Origin: Acetobacteraceae bacterium
GTDB taxonomy: Bacteria; Pseudomonadota; Alphaproteobacteria; Acetobacterales; Acetobacteraceae
Length of the DNA: 64,000 nt
Reading direction: 5' to 3'
Assembly (NCBI GenBank): GCA_027482245.1
Contig: JAIXWG010000047.1
Location: forward strand, 1-64,000
A program made the position numbers and the translations under genes. Below are positions 35,082 through 47,539 of this stretch, in pieces. The notes beneath the pieces were generated by a model that was not told where the DNA came from, made no database searches, and worked only from the letters and a program-made list of their open reading frames with translations. Within the stretch, counting starts at the first letter, position 1. Each line of letters opens with the position of its first letter.

Positions 35082-35921
35082 ATGCGCCACGGCCATGTCA
35101 GCTACCTCCTGGCCGGCGCCTTCCACCGGATGGCCTGGGTCGAATGGGGCCCCGCAGATGGCGCGCCCGTCCTCTGCGTGCACGGCCTGACGCGCAACGG
35201 CCGGGACTTCGACGTCCTGGCGCAGGCGCTGGCCGGGCAGGGGCGGCGGGTGATCTGCCCGGACCTGCCGGGGCGCGGGGCGTCCGACTGGCTGCCGGAC
35301 CCGATGCTCTACCAGCCGCCGAGCTACGTGGTGGCGCTGACGCATCTGCTGGCGCGGATCGACCAGCCCGTGGACTGGGTCGGCACCTCGCTCGGCGCCA
35401 TCTGCGGCATGGGGATCGCGGCGGCCAAGGGCCATCCGATCCGCCGCATGGTGATGAACGACCTCGGCCCCTTCGTGCCGCAGGCCGCCATGGTGCGCAT
35501 CCGCGACTACATGGCGACGACGCCGCGTTTTCCCGACCTGGCGGCGCTGGAAGCCCATCTCCGCCGCGTCCACGCCCCCTTCGGCGCGCTGACGGACGAG
35601 CAGTGGCGGCATCTGGCCGAAACCTCCGCCCGCCCGGCCGGGGATGGCGGCGTGCTGCTGCACTACGACCCCGCCATCGCGACGCCGATCCTGGCGCAGG
35701 AGGCGCAGGCACTGGACATGCGCTTCCTCTGGAACGCGCTGGACTTGCCGGTCCTCGCGATCCGGGGTGCCGAGAGCGACCTGCTGCTGCCGGAAACCGC
35801 GACGGCCATGGCGGAGAAGCCGGGCGTGAGGCTGGAGATCGTCGCGGGCGCGGGCCACGCGCCGGCGCTGATGGACCCGGCGCAGGTCGCGCTGGTGGCG
35901 GGGTTTCTCGGGGAGCCATAA
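35082..35921 (+). CDS. alpha/beta-hydrolase
   Basis: A 279-residue hydrolase. The nucleophile Ser103 lies in GTSLGAICG, the oxyanion region is LCVHGLTRNGRDFD near residue 29, and the catalytic His is in VAGAGHAPALMD near the C-terminus. PDLPGRGASDWLPDP is typical of the fold. The general class includes esterases and lactonases; the substrate is unknown. It begins at an ATG after the palindromic repeat and ends 6 bp before the convergent glycosyltransferase-like gene. Confidence 0.92.
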   Translation: MRHGHVSYLLAGAFHRMAWVEWGPADGAPVLCVHGLTRNGRDFDVLAQALAGQGRRVICPDLPGRGASDWLPDPMLYQPPSYVVALTHLLARIDQPVDWVGTSLGAICGMGIAAAKGHPIRRMVMNDLGPFVPQAAMVRIRDYMATTPRFPDLAALEAHLRRVHAPFGALTDEQWRHLAETSARPAGDGGVLLHYDPAIATPILAQEAQALDMRFLWNALDLPVLAIRGAESDLLLPETATAMAEKPGVRLEIVAGAGHAPALMDPAQVALVAGFLGEP

Positions 35922-35927
35922 AGCCGT

Positions 35928-36860
35928 TCAGGTCGCCGCGGCCCCTGGCGGAGGTTCTGCTGGCGCGCGTCGCCGCCGGACCCATCCCGCGATGCCGCGC
36001 ACGACGATCCCCGCGCGCCGGCGGATGTCGCGCAGCCCCTCCTTCGCCTCCGCCCGCCAGAAGAAGGGCTTCACGGGGTGCCAGAGCATGTCCGGCCGGC
36101 GGCCCATCCGGTACAGCGCCGGCTTGAAGATCAGCGTCCCGGGGGCGAGGTGAACCTGCTTCGGGCAGTTCAGGTAGAAGCGCCCGCGGTAGCGTTCCGG
36201 CGTGAATTCGCCATCCCCGCCGAGGTCCACCACGGACAGCCCCCGCGCCAGGGCGACGGTGCCCCAGGTGGCCTCGCAGTGGCCCGCCCAGCCGGCGCGA
36301 TAGGCGTCCTCGATCGCCGCTACCATGGCGGCGCTGGCACGGAAGATCGGCAGGAAGACCCGCAGCGTGCGGTGGTCGTCCAGCGGCTCCGGCGCCGCCA
36401 GGCTCGGCCAGTTGAACCAGCCCGGATCGTCGCGCCGCCGCAGGACGGAGGAGATGAGGAGGTCCGCCGGATCATCCTCGAACGCCGCGAAGAAGCGGGA
36501 CCAGGGGCCGGAGAAGCGCACGTCGTATTCGACCGCCCAGTAGTGGTCGTAGCCGGGATGGGCGGTGAAGGCGTGCAGCGCGATCAGGTCCGTGTGCCCG
36601 CCTGACCAGAGGTGCCAGTCCGGCCCGGCCGACTTGCCGGGATAGGCGGGGTTCCGCAACTCCTCCGTCGGCACGACATGATGCGGGACACCCGCCAGGC
36701 GCGGGGGCAGGGGCACGCCTCGGCCTTGGTGGAACACCACCATCGGCGTGACATGCGGCGGGCACCCCGCAGCGATGTCCCGGAAGGCGCGTTCGCACCA
36801 GCGGTCGAAGAAGTGGGTCTGGAAGACGAGCAAGCTGCGCGGCCGCGCCTGGTGATCCAC
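35928..36860 (-). CDS. glycosyltransferase-like protein of unknown specificity
   Basis: A 310-residue protein opening SLLVFQTHFFDRWCERAFR. It contains YDHYWAVEYDVRFSGPWS, an acidic motif like the DxD-type metal/nucleotide sites of glycosyltransferases, and FYLNCPKQVHLAPGTLIFKP. The family resembles DUF3405-style putative glycosyltransferases, but I am not certain. The GTG at 36860 is favoured because AAGG precedes it by about 5 nt; a GTG 6 bp further upstream is also possible. The C-terminus is basic (RRRR). It is divergent from rfbC, which supports a polysaccharide-related role. Confidence 0.6.
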   Translation of the reverse strand: MDHQARPRSLLVFQTHFFDRWCERAFRDIAAGCPPHVTPMVVFHQGRGVPLPPRLAGVPHHVVPTEELRNPAYPGKSAGPDWHLWSGGHTDLIALHAFTAHPGYDHYWAVEYDVRFSGPWSRFFAAFEDDPADLLISSVLRRRDDPGWFNWPSLAAPEPLDDHRTLRVFLPIFRASAAMVAAIEDAYRAGWAGHCEATWGTVALARGLSVVDLGGDGEFTPERYRGRFYLNCPKQVHLAPGTLIFKPALYRMGRRPDMLWHPVKPFFWRAEAKEGLRDIRRRAGIVVRGIAGWVRRRRAPAEPPPGAAAT

Positions 36861-37056
36861 TGACACCTTCCCTGGGACCCTGCCTGTAGCGCGAACACGC
36901 GGGCGTGCCCGGCCGTTCCGGGATCGCTCCGTCACGAAAGGCGGAGGGTGGAAACCGCGGCCCGTGGCGCGCGTCGAGCGCCTGTCGTTGCAGGGCGCGA
37001 CAGTTCCAGAGGGGGAGAGCAGGGATGCGTACCACCAAGCCAGGACGGGGCGCGGC

Positions 37057-37662
37057 ATGAGCACGCTTGCCGCCCCCAAGCCCCCCGCCGGCAGCATCCG
37101 CTTCCAGCCGACGCCGGTCGCGGGCTGCTTCATCGTCGATCCCGTCCGCCGCGGCGACGACCGCGGCTTCTTCGCCCGCGCCTTCTGCGAGGCGGAGTTC
37201 GAGGCCGCGGGCGTGGAGGGCCGCTTCGTGCAGGCCAACAACTCCCTGACCCACAAGGCGCTGACGCTGCGCGGCATGCACTACCAGCTGCCGCCGGCCG
37301 CGGAGGTGAAGCTGGTGCGCTGCCTGGCCGGCGCGCTGTTCGACGTGGTGGCGGACCTGCGCCCCGACAGCCCGAGCTATGGCCAGTGGTTCGGCGCGAC
37401 GCTGACGGCGGAGAACCGGCAGATGATGCTGGTGCCGCGGGGCTGCGCGCATGGCTTCCTGACGCTGCAGCCGGATACGGAGGCGCTCTACCTGGTCAGC
37501 GCCGCCTATGCGCCCGCGCAGGAACGCGGGCTGCGCTGGGACGATCCGTTCCTGTCGATCGAGTGGCCGGAGGATCCGGCCGAACTCTCGGCCAAGGATG
37601 CGTCCTGGCCGGCCTTCGATCCCGCCTTCCACGGGACCGAACAGATGCGCGGCCTGATGTGA
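37057..37662 (+). CDS. rfbC: dTDP-4-dehydrorhamnose 3,5-epimerase-like protein
   Basis: RmlC-family cupin, expected to epimerise dTDP-4-keto-6-deoxyglucose in deoxysugar biosynthesis. The 201-residue protein has DDRGFFARAFCEAEFEAAG, FVQANNSLTHKALTLRGMHYQ with the catalytic His75, and VPRGCAHGFLTLQPDTEALY. rmlA, rmlB and rmlD are absent nearby, so it may act on another sugar than rhamnose. The ATG at 37057 is the start of similarity; the frame is open 93 bp further upstream. It precedes the SAF-domain oxidoreductase by 16 bp and is probably in one operon with it. Confidence 0.9.
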   Translation: MSTLAAPKPPAGSIRFQPTPVAGCFIVDPVRRGDDRGFFARAFCEAEFEAAGVEGRFVQANNSLTHKALTLRGMHYQLPPAAEVKLVRCLAGALFDVVADLRPDSPSYGQWFGATLTAENRQMMLVPRGCAHGFLTLQPDTEALYLVSAAYAPAQERGLRWDDPFLSIEWPEDPAELSAKDASWPAFDPAFHGTEQMRGLM

Positions 37663-37678
37663 GCGGCGGGGACAGGGC

Positions 37679-39010
37679 ATGATCATCGTTGACCGGCTTC
37701 TGGCCGAACGTGCCGCCGCGGGGCGACCCATCCGGGTCGGCATGGTGGGCGCGGGCTTCATGGCGCGCGGCATCGCCAACCAGATCGTCAACTCCACGCC
37801 GGGCATGGACCTGGTGGCGATCGCCAACCGGACGCTGGCCCGCGCCGCTTCCTGCTATGCGGAAGCCGGCATCACCACGCCGCGAACGGTCTCCTCCGTC
37901 CCCGCGCTGGAACAGGCGATCCGCGATGGCCGCCCCGCCATCACCGACGATCCGTTCCTGCTGGCGGAAGCGGGCGGCATCGACTGCCTGGTCGATGTGA
38001 CCGGCGCGGTGGAGCATGGCGCGCAGGTGACGCTCGCCGCCATCAAGGCTCGGCGTCCCGTCGTCTCCATGAATGCGGAGCTGGATGGCACGGTCGGCCC
38101 GCTGCTGAAGCGCATGGCGGACGAGGCCGGCGTGATCTTCACGGGCAGCGATGGCGACCAGCCCGGCGTGCAGATGAACCTGTTCCGCTTCGTCCGCTCC
38201 ATCGGGCTGACGCCGCTGGTCTGCGGCAACATCAAGGGCCTGCAGGACCCCTACCGGACGCCGGAGACCCAGGCCGCCTTCGCCGCGAAATGGGGCCAGG
38301 ACCCGCACATGGTCACAAGCTTCGCCGATGGCACCAAGATCAGCTTCGAACAGGCGATCGTCGCCAACGCCACGGGAATGACGGTGTCCCGCCGCGGCAT
38401 GCTGGGTCGCGACCATGCCGGGCATGTCGATGAACTGACCCGGATGTACGATGTGGAGGAGCTGCGGCGCCTCGGCGGCGTGGTGGACTACGTCGTGGGG
38501 TCGAAGCCCGGCCCTGGCATCTATGTGCTGGCGACGCATGACGACCCGAAGCAGCGCCACTACCTCAACCTCTACAAGCTGGGGGAGGGGCCGCTCTACA
38601 GCTTCTACACCCCCTACCACCTCTGCCATTTCGAGGTCCCGATCTCCGTCGCGCGCGTGGTGCTGTGCGGGGATGCGGTGCTGCAGCCGCTCGGCGCGCC
38701 GATGGTGGACGTGGTGGCGACCGCCAAGCGCGACCTGAAGGCCGGGGAGGTGGTGGACGGCCTCGGCGGCTTCATGACCTACGGCCAGGCGGAAGCCTAT
38801 GCGGCATCCCGTGCGGAGGGGCTGCTGCCGATGGGCGTCGCGGAAGGCTGCCGCCTGAAGCGGGACCTGCCGAAGGATGCCGTGCTGACCTACGCCGATG
38901 TCGAACTGCCGGCGGGGCGGCTGATCGACCGGTTGCGGGCGGAACAGGATGCGATGTTCCCCGGCGCGGCCGCCAACGACGTCCGCGCGCGCGCCGCGGC
39001 GGCGGAGTGA
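37679..39010 (+). CDS. NAD(P)-dependent oxidoreductase with C-terminal SAF domain
   Basis: A 443-residue protein with an N-terminal Rossmann fold (RVGMVGAGFMARGIANQIV, residues 19-37) of the homoserine-dehydrogenase/Gfo-Idh type, a catalytic middle part with TGSDGDQPGVQMNLFRFV, and a C-terminal SAF domain (KRDLPKDAVLTYADVELP), the module also found in sialic-acid synthases and altronate dehydratases. A sugar or polyol derivative is a likely substrate, in line with the rfbC gene upstream, but no specific reaction can be given. It begins 16 bp after rfbC, with GGGGACAGGGC ahead of the ATG. Confidence 0.85.
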   Translation: MIIVDRLLAERAAAGRPIRVGMVGAGFMARGIANQIVNSTPGMDLVAIANRTLARAASCYAEAGITTPRTVSSVPALEQAIRDGRPAITDDPFLLAEAGGIDCLVDVTGAVEHGAQVTLAAIKARRPVVSMNAELDGTVGPLLKRMADEAGVIFTGSDGDQPGVQMNLFRFVRSIGLTPLVCGNIKGLQDPYRTPETQAAFAAKWGQDPHMVTSFADGTKISFEQAIVANATGMTVSRRGMLGRDHAGHVDELTRMYDVEELRRLGGVVDYVVGSKPGPGIYVLATHDDPKQRHYLNLYKLGEGPLYSFYTPYHLCHFEVPISVARVVLCGDAVLQPLGAPMVDVVATAKRDLKAGEVVDGLGGFMTYGQAEAYAASRAEGLLPMGVAEGCRLKRDLPKDAVLTYADVELPAGRLIDRLRAEQDAMFPGAAANDVRARAAAAE

Positions 39011-39101
39011 CCTGCATCGCGCCTTGACGGGCGGGCAGGCCGGGCGGAGGGTTTCCTTACAGCGCCGCAATCCAACGGACGGCGCGACCGGAGGAAACCC
39101 C

Positions 39102-40085
39102 ATGCGCCTGACCCGCCGCACCCTTGCCATGGCCACGGCCGGGCTGTTCGCCGCCCCCGCGCTGCGGGCCCAGACGGCGTGGCAGCCCACCGCCCCCATC
39201 CGCATCATCGTGCCCTTCCCGGCCGGCGGCACCACGGACATCCTGGCCCGGCTCTACGCGCAGCGGCTGGGGGAGACGCTGGGCGTTTCCGTCGTCGTCG
39301 AGAATCGCGGTGGCGCGGGTGGCTCCATCGGCGCCGATGTCGTGGCCAAGGCGGCGCCGGACGGGCAGGTGCTGCTGTTCCACAACCTCACCTTCTCCAC
39401 CACCACGGCCGCGCTGGAATTCGTCGGCCGCGCACCGCATTCGATCGAGCGCGACTTCGCGCCCATCAGCCTCGGCGCCAACGTCCCCATGATGCTGCTG
39501 GTCGGCGCGCAGGTGCCGGCGGCGAACCTGGCGGAGCTGATCGCCTGGGCGAAGGCCCAGCCCTCGGCCCCCTTCTACGGATCGACGGGGCCCGGCAGCA
39601 CCATCAACCTGATCGGGGAGGTGCTGAAGCGCGATGGTGGCTTCGCCATGGAACACGTCCCCTTCCGCGGCGCCGCGCCGCTGGTGCAGGAGATGCTGGC
39701 CGGCCGCATCGCCTTCGGGGGCGACCAGCTCTCCTCCTCCCTCCAGCACATCCGGGGTGGCGCGCTGCGGCCGATCGCGACGCTGGCGGCCAGCCGCGCC
39801 AGCGCCCTGCCCAACATCCCGACGGTGCGGGAGCAGGGCTTCGCGAATGCGGAGCTGCTGGGCTGGAACGGCTTCTTCGCCCCGGCGCGGACGCCGGAGC
39901 CGGTGCTGGCGCGCCTGCACGCCGAGATCGCCGCCGCCGCCCGCCACCCGCCGCTGGCATCGCGCATCGCGGAACTGGGTGCCGAGCCCGGCGGCAACAG
40001 CGCGGCCGAATTCACCGCCCAGGTGCACGGCCAGGTGGCGGCGGTTCGCCCGCTGGTGCGCGACCTTCGCATGCAGGTGGAGTGA
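39102..40085 (+). CDS. tripartite tricarboxylate transporter (Bug-type) substrate-binding protein
   Basis: Periplasmic binding protein of the TctC/Bug family, common in beta- and alphaproteobacteria that use many organic acids. A signal peptide of about 23 residues, starting MRLTRRTLAMA and ending in ALRA before QT, is followed by IRIIVPFPAGGTTDILARLY, the family signature. VVENRGGAGGSIGADVVAKA and the NIPTVREQGF segment are also typical. Length 327. No TctA or TctB membrane genes adjoin, so it is an orphan binding protein, as usual for this family. The ATG follows GAGGAAA. Ligand unknown. Confidence 0.93.
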   Translation: MRLTRRTLAMATAGLFAAPALRAQTAWQPTAPIRIIVPFPAGGTTDILARLYAQRLGETLGVSVVVENRGGAGGSIGADVVAKAAPDGQVLLFHNLTFSTTTAALEFVGRAPHSIERDFAPISLGANVPMMLLVGAQVPAANLAELIAWAKAQPSAPFYGSTGPGSTINLIGEVLKRDGGFAMEHVPFRGAAPLVQEMLAGRIAFGGDQLSSSLQHIRGGALRPIATLAASRASALPNIPTVREQGFANAELLGWNGFFAPARTPEPVLARLHAEIAAAARHPPLASRIAELGAEPGGNSAAEFTAQVHGQVAAVRPLVRDLRMQVE

Positions 40086-40166
40086 AGGCGGGCATCGCTT
40101 AAGGGGCGGTCAACGTCGATCGCCTAGCCTCCGCCCGCCCCGCACTGGAGCGGGCCGGAGTTCCGC

Positions 40167-42224
40167 ATGCGCATCCGCCAGGTCTTTCTGCTCTCCACCC
40201 TGCTCGGCTCCCTGGTCGGTATCGTCGCGGCGGTGATCTTCGCCGCCGGCCAGTGGTCCAGTCTCACCCGCAACCAGGTCGTGTTGCGGGACAGCCGCCT
40301 GCTGGCCGAATCGCTGCGGCTGCCGGAAGCGCTGAACTTCGAGCGTGCCTTCATCAACCCGCTGCTGGTCGCCCCCGCCGCGGCGACGGAAGGCCAGATG
40401 GCCCCGGTGCGGCAGCGGCTGGCGCAGGTGGACGCCGCCCTGGCGGCGGCGCGCCCGTTGGCGGGCGGCGCGCAGGATACGGAGGCGTTGGACCGCATCC
40501 AGGCCGCCTTCATGCGCCAGCGCACCGCCGCGCTGGCCGCCATCGCCCAGCCGAGGGAGGCGCGGGACGCCGGGCTGGTGCGGGACTACGTCGCGCAGAT
40601 GTTCGCCGCCCAGGAACAGGCGGCCGCCTTCGCAGCCTCCATCCAGCGCCGGATCGCCGCGGCGGGCGGCGCCGCAGGCCCGGCCGCGCGGCTGGCGCTG
40701 CTGGGCTGGGAGATGCGGGACCAGGCCGGGCGCCAGGTGACGCTGACGGTGCGGGCCACGGGGCTGCGCCTGCCGATGGAAGGGGAACTCGCCGAACAGG
40801 TCGCGCTGCAGCGGGGGCGCGTGGATGCGGCCTGGGCGCAGCTGCGCGAACTGGCGCTGGAAGTGGACAGCGCGCCGGTGAACCAGGCGCTGGCCGGCGT
40901 GCAGAACGGCTACTGGAGCCGCGGCGGCGACATGTATGCGCGCTACGTCGTGCCTGCCCGCGGGCAGCCGCCGGCCACGACGGTGGACGCCCTGTTCGCC
41001 GACGTCATCCCGGTGCTCGATACCATCACGCCGCTGCGTGACGCCGCGCTGGCGGAGACGCTGCGCCGCGCCGAAGCCGCCATCGACGCGTCCTGGACGA
41101 ATTTCGCCTTGGCCTGCCTGCTGGCCGCCGCCACCATCGGCGCCAGCCTGGCCGGCGCCTGGATCTTCAACCGCCGCGTCGTGGCCCCGGCCGGGCAGCT
41201 GACGCTCGCGGTGCGCGGCCTGACCGGCGGCGCGCGAGAGGTGGCGATGCCGCTGCAGGACCGTGGCGACGAACTGGGGGAACTCGCCCAGGCCATCGAC
41301 GCCATGCGCCGGGACGCCGTGGCGGCGGAAGCCGATGCCCGCGCCAGCCTGGCCGAACAGCAATCCCGCGCCGCGCGCGGCGCCGCGCTGGAACAGGCCG
41401 CGCGGGCCTTCGAGGCCGAGGCCGACCGCGCGCTCGGCGCCGTCACCCGCGCCACGGGCCAGCTGCAGGACCAGGCGCGGACGCTGACCGCGGCGGCCGG
41501 GGAGGGCAACCAGCAGGCCGATGCCGTGGCCGGTGCCGCCATGACGACGTCGGAGAATGTGCAGCTGGTGGCTGCCGCGATCGAGGAACTGACTGCCAGC
41601 ATCGCGGAGGTGCATCGCCGCGTGGCCGATGCCGCGCGCATCGCCTCCGGCGCCGCCGGCGCGGCGCGGGACGGCAACACGGCCATGACCAGCCTGGCCG
41701 ACAGCGCCAGCCGGATCGGCGACGTCGTCCGCCTGATCAGCGACATCGCCGGCCAGACCAACCTGCTGGCGCTCAACGCGACGATCGAGGCCGCCCGCGC
41801 CGGCGAGGCTGGCAAGGGCTTCGCCGTGGTGGCGCAGGAAGTGAAGGCGCTGGCGGCCCAGACCGCCAAGGCGACGGAGGAGATCTCCGCCCAGATCGGC
41901 GCCATGCAGGGCGCGACGGATGGCGCCGTGACGGCGATCCGCGCCATCGGCGACACGGTCGGGCAGCTGGAGGACGTGACCGTCGCGGTGGCCGACACCG
42001 CCCGCGAACAGGCGGAGGCGACGCGCAGCATCGCGGAGGCCATCAGCCGCGCCGCGACCGGCGCGCAGGACGCCGCCCATCACGCGGAAGCCGTGCGTCA
42101 CGGTGCGGGCCGCACGCGGCAGACGGCGGAAGCGGTGCAGGGCGCGACGGGCGACCTGGCGCAGCGTGGGGATGAGCTGCAATCCGGCGTCCAGCGCTTC
42201 CTGACGGCGCTGCGCGCCGCCTGA
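40167..42224 (+). CDS. methyl-accepting chemotaxis protein
   Basis: Second chemoreceptor of the window, 685 residues. First membrane helix about residues 8-27 ([20 protein letters not shown]), an all-helical periplasmic sensor, second membrane helix around 313-332 ([20 protein letters not shown]), a HAMP-like segment ([17 protein letters not shown]), and the signalling coiled coil with the tip [20 protein letters not shown] near residue 530. Its sensor does not resemble that of the receptor at 23337-25460. The gene ends directly against the stop codon of the convergent gene at 42225. Confidence 0.93.
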   Translation: MRIRQVFLLSTLLGSLVGIVAAVIFAAGQWSSLTRNQVVLRDSRLLAESLRLPEALNFERAFINPLLVAPAAATEGQMAPVRQRLAQVDAALAAARPLAGGAQDTEALDRIQAAFMRQRTAALAAIAQPREARDAGLVRDYVAQMFAAQEQAAAFAASIQRRIAAAGGAAGPAARLALLGWEMRDQAGRQVTLTVRATGLRLPMEGELAEQVALQRGRVDAAWAQLRELALEVDSAPVNQALAGVQNGYWSRGGDMYARYVVPARGQPPATTVDALFADVIPVLDTITPLRDAALAETLRRAEAAIDASWTNFALACLLAAATIGASLAGAWIFNRRVVAPAGQLTLAVRGLTGGAREVAMPLQDRGDELGELAQAIDAMRRDAVAAEADARASLAEQQSRAARGAALEQAARAFEAEADRALGAVTRATGQLQDQARTLTAAAGEGNQQADAVAGAAMTTSENVQLVAAAIEELTASIAEVHRRVADAARIASGAAGAARDGNTAMTSLADSASRIGDVVRLISDIAGQTNLLALNATIEAARAGEAGKGFAVVAQEVKALAAQTAKATEEISAQIGAMQGATDGAVTAIRAIGDTVGQLEDVTVAVADTAREQAEATRSIAEAISRAATGAQDAAHHAEAVRHGAGRTRQTAEAVQGATGDLAQRGDELQSGVQRFLTALRAA

Positions 42225-44918
<2,694 letters not shown>

Positions 44919-45062
44919 GTGGCCCTCCTCCTGCCCGCCTGTGGCGGTGCGTTGCGGCTGCATCCGTTCCACGCCGCCGGGGGGGCGCGCAAGGCGGGAT
45001 GCAACCTGTCGTGGTGGTGGCGTGGGGGAGGGGTCCTTGCTGCCGCTGGGGTCGAAAAGGGC

Positions 45063-45075
45063 CATTTCACCTCCC
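45063..45075 (-). promoter_or_regulatory. upstream in-frame start site of metY (ATG with GGGAGGTGAA)
   Basis: On the minus strand GGGAGGTGAA directly precedes an ATG that is in frame with metY and has no stop codon before it. The 49 extra residues would be rich in Pro and Arg (starting MALFDPSGSKDPSPT), unlike the conserved enzyme. Two well-formed start sites on one frame could mean two protein forms, or an annotation trap. I looked for a SAM riboswitch in the 239-bp spacer and saw none I could support. Confidence 0.4.
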
Positions 45076-45157
45076 GTTCCGCGCGGGGCAGGGTTGCGGC
45101 CCCCAGGGGTTGGGTCGGTGGTTCCGGCGGGCCACCCGCCGTGGTAGTCAAGCCGCC

Positions 45158-45619
45158 ATGAACCCTGCCAATACCCCTGTCGCACTCGGTGCCGACCATG
45201 CCGGCGTGGCGATGAAGGCCGCGATCCGGGAGATGCTGGAGGCCGCCGGGCGCCCGGTGACGGACCTCGGCACCCATGGGACGGAGAGCGTGGACTACCC
45301 CGATTTCGGCGCCGCCGTGGCTTCCGCCGTGGCGGAGGGCCGCGCCGCCTTCGGCGTGCTGGTCTGTGGCACCGGCATCGGCATCTCCATCGCCGCCAAC
45401 CGCAACCCCGCCATCCGCTGCGCCCTGGTGCATGACGTGACGGGCGCGCGGCTGACCCGGCTGCACAACGACGCCAACGTCATCGCCCTCGGTGCCCGCA
45501 TGACCGGGATCGAGGTGGCGCTGGACGCCGTCCGTACCTTCCTTGCCACCCCCTTCGAGGGCGGCCGCCACGGGCGCCGCATCCAGAAGATCAGCCCCGG
45601 TTGGAGCGCGCGCCTATGA
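45158..45619 (+). CDS. rpiB: ribose-5-phosphate isomerase B
   Basis: Interconverts ribose 5-phosphate and ribulose 5-phosphate. The 153-residue protein has [13 protein letters not shown] at the N-terminus, the catalytic Cys70 in [15 protein letters not shown], and [20 protein letters not shown]. The family also includes allose-6-phosphate isomerases, but the operon position before glyA, as in many alphaproteobacteria, supports RpiB. The ATG is the start of similarity; the frame is open further upstream. The stop codon overlaps the glyA start (ATGA). Confidence 0.94.
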   Translation: MNPANTPVALGADHAGVAMKAAIREMLEAAGRPVTDLGTHGTESVDYPDFGAAVASAVAEGRAAFGVLVCGTGIGISIAANRNPAIRCALVHDVTGARLTRLHNDANVIALGARMTGIEVALDAVRTFLATPFEGGRHGRRIQKISPGWSARL

Positions 45620-46914
45620 ACGAGACCATCCCCGCCGTGACCCCCGCCCGCTTCTTCTCCGCCCCGCTCGCGGAGGTCGATCCCGAGCTGGCCGCCTCCA
45701 TCGGCGACGAGCTGGTGCGGCAGCAGGACGGGATCGAGCTGATCGCGTCCGAGAACATCGTCTCCCGCGCCGTGCTGGAAGCGCAGGGCAGCGTGATGAC
45801 CAACAAGTACGCGGAGGGCTATCCGGGCCGCCGCTACTATGGCGGCTGCGAATTCGTCGATGTGGCGGAGGCGCTGGCGATCGAGCGCGCAAAGAAGCTG
45901 TTCGATTGCGGCTTCGCCAACGTCCAGCCGCATAGCGGCGCGCAGGCCAACCAGGCGGTGTTCCTGGCCCTGCTGCAGCCCGGCGACAGCTTCATGGGCC
46001 TCGACCTGGCGGCCGGCGGGCACCTGACCCATGGCGCGCCGGCCAACATGTCCGGCAAGTGGTTCAAGCCCGTCCCCTACACGGTGCGGCGGGGAGACCA
46101 GCGGATCGACATGGCGGAGGTCCGGCGCATCGCGCTGGAGAACAAGCCGAAGCTGATCATCGCCGGCGGCTCCGCCTACGCCCGCACCTGGGATTTCGCC
46201 GCGTTCCGTGAGATCGCGGACGAGGTCGGCGCCTATTTCATGGTGGACATGGCGCATTTCGCGGGCCTGGTGGCCGGCGGCGCGCACCCGTCCCCGTTCC
46301 CCCACGCGCATGTCGCGACGACGACCACGCACAAGACGCTGCGCGGCCCGCGCGGCGGCATGATCCTGACGAATGACGAGGCGCTGGCGAAGAAGTTCAA
46401 CAGCGCCGTCTTCCCCGGCCTCCAGGGCGGCCCGCTGATGCATGTCATCGCCGCCAAGGCGGTGGCCTTCGGGGAGGCGCTGCGGCCGGAATTCCGGACC
46501 TATGCGAAGCAGGTCGTGGCGAATGCCAATGCGCTGGCGGTGGAGCTGAAGGCGCAGGGGCTAGATCTCGTGACGGGCGGCACCGACAACCACCTGGTGC
46601 TGGTGGACCTCCGCCCGAAGAAGCTGACGGGCAAGGCGGCGGAGGGCGCGCTGAACCGCGCCCACCTCACCTGCAACAAGAACGGCATCCCCTTCGATCC
46701 GGAGAAGCCGATGACCACCTCCGGCGTCCGTCTCGGCAGCCCCGCGGCGACGACGCGCGGCTTCGGGGAGGCGGAGTTCCGCCAGGTGGGCCAGATGATC
46801 GGCGAGGTGCTGGACGGGCTGGCGAAGGCCAATGCGCCGGACGGCAATTCGGCGGTCGAGGCCGCGGTGAAGGGCAGGGTGCTGGAGCTCTGCCGGCGCT
46901 TTCCGATCTACTGA
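45616..46914 (+). CDS. glyA: serine hydroxymethyltransferase
   Basis: PLP enzyme that interconverts serine and glycine and supplies one-carbon units to tetrahydrofolate. The PLP lysine is Lys240 in [14 protein letters not shown]. Further landmarks are [35 protein letters not shown] and [16 protein letters not shown]. Length 432 residues is standard. The start is translationally coupled to rpiB; a TTG 15 bp upstream is not needed. It is followed by the second copy of the structured element and nrdR. Confidence 0.97.
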   Translation: MNETIPAVTPARFFSAPLAEVDPELAASIGDELVRQQDGIELIASENIVSRAVLEAQGSVMTNKYAEGYPGRRYYGGCEFVDVAEALAIERAKKLFDCGFANVQPHSGAQANQAVFLALLQPGDSFMGLDLAAGGHLTHGAPANMSGKWFKPVPYTVRRGDQRIDMAEVRRIALENKPKLIIAGGSAYARTWDFAAFREIADEVGAYFMVDMAHFAGLVAGGAHPSPFPHAHVATTTTHKTLRGPRGGMILTNDEALAKKFNSAVFPGLQGGPLMHVIAAKAVAFGEALRPEFRTYAKQVVANANALAVELKAQGLDLVTGGTDNHLVLVDLRPKKLTGKAAEGALNRAHLTCNKNGIPFDPEKPMTTSGVRLGSPAATTRGFGEAEFRQVGQMIGEVLDGLAKANAPDGNSAVEAAVKGRVLELCRRFPIY

Positions 46915-46947
46915 GGCCGTGATGGCAAAGGGCGCTCCCCTCAAAGG

Positions 46948-47075
46948 CGGCCCGCGCCCTTCAGCGGGCCGAGCGGCCGAATGGCCGCCGCGCCCAGACC
47001 GACCGCATAGCCCGGCACGCGAGTGCAAGGCGCGAAGGCAAGCGCGCGGAGCGCGCGCCCGCCGTCTGAGGGCAT
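46948..47075 (+). promoter_or_regulatory. structured intergenic element, copy 2, upstream of nrdR
   Basis: Between glyA and nrdR the plus strand folds as in copy 1: 46948-46955 pairs with 46964-46971, then after GA 46973-46978 pairs with 46983-46988 (loop GAAT), GCAC with GTGC around 47015-47026 (loop GCGA), and GCGCGC-GGA-GCGCGC at 47042-47056. It ends GCCCGCCGTCTGAGGGCAT, 7 nt before the nrdR ATG, with GAGGG placed as the ribosome-binding site. From 46989 to the end it aligns without gaps over 87 nt to 3523-3609 with about 70 percent identity by hand count. Stem changes relative to copy 1 keep pairing. Confidence 0.7.
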
Positions 47076-47081
47076 AGATAT

Positions 47082-47534
47082 ATGCGCTGCCCGTTCTGTG
47101 GGAACGAAGACACGCAGGTGAAGGACAGCCGCCCGGCGGAGGATGGGGCCTCCATCCGGCGCCGGCGGTCCTGCCCCGCCTGCGGCAACCGATTCACCAC
47201 CTTCGAACGGGTGCAACTGCGCGAGCTGCTCGTCATCAAGACCGATGGCCGCCGCGTGCCCTTCGACCGCGACAAGCTCGCGCGTTCCGTCCGCGTGGCG
47301 CTGCGCAAGCGGCCCTTCGACGAGGAACGGATCGAGCGCATCGTCTCCGGCATCCAGCGCCGGCTGGAAGTGGAAGCGGATAGCGAGGTCACCAGCCGCC
47401 GGGTCGGCGAGGTGGTGATGGAAACGCTGCGCGATGTGGACGAGGTGGCCTATGTGCGCTTCGCCTCGGTCTACCGGAATTTCCGGGAGGCCAAGGATTT
47501 CCGGGCATTCCTGGGCAAGATCGAAGGCTCCTGA
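47082..47534 (+). CDS. nrdR: transcriptional repressor NrdR
   Basis: Zinc-ribbon/ATP-cone repressor of ribonucleotide reductase genes. The four zinc-binding cysteines are Cys3, Cys6, Cys31 and Cys34 ([10 protein letters not shown] and [10 protein letters not shown]). The ATP-cone follows, starting [20 protein letters not shown], and [18 protein letters not shown] closes the protein. Length 150 residues is exact for the family. The order glyA-nrdR-ribD is conserved in alphaproteobacteria. Its ribosome-binding site is the GAGGG inside the structured element. Confidence 0.97.
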   Translation: MRCPFCGNEDTQVKDSRPAEDGASIRRRRSCPACGNRFTTFERVQLRELLVIKTDGRRVPFDRDKLARSVRVALRKRPFDEERIERIVSGIQRRLEVEADSEVTSRRVGEVVMETLRDVDEVAYVRFASVYRNFREAKDFRAFLGKIEGS

Positions 47535-47539
47535 GTCTC

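Noticed and set aside
44919-45157. SAM-type riboswitch upstream of metY
   Set aside because: metY is often under a SAM-II or related riboswitch in alphaproteobacteria, but I could not find the conserved core or pseudoknot in the spacer.
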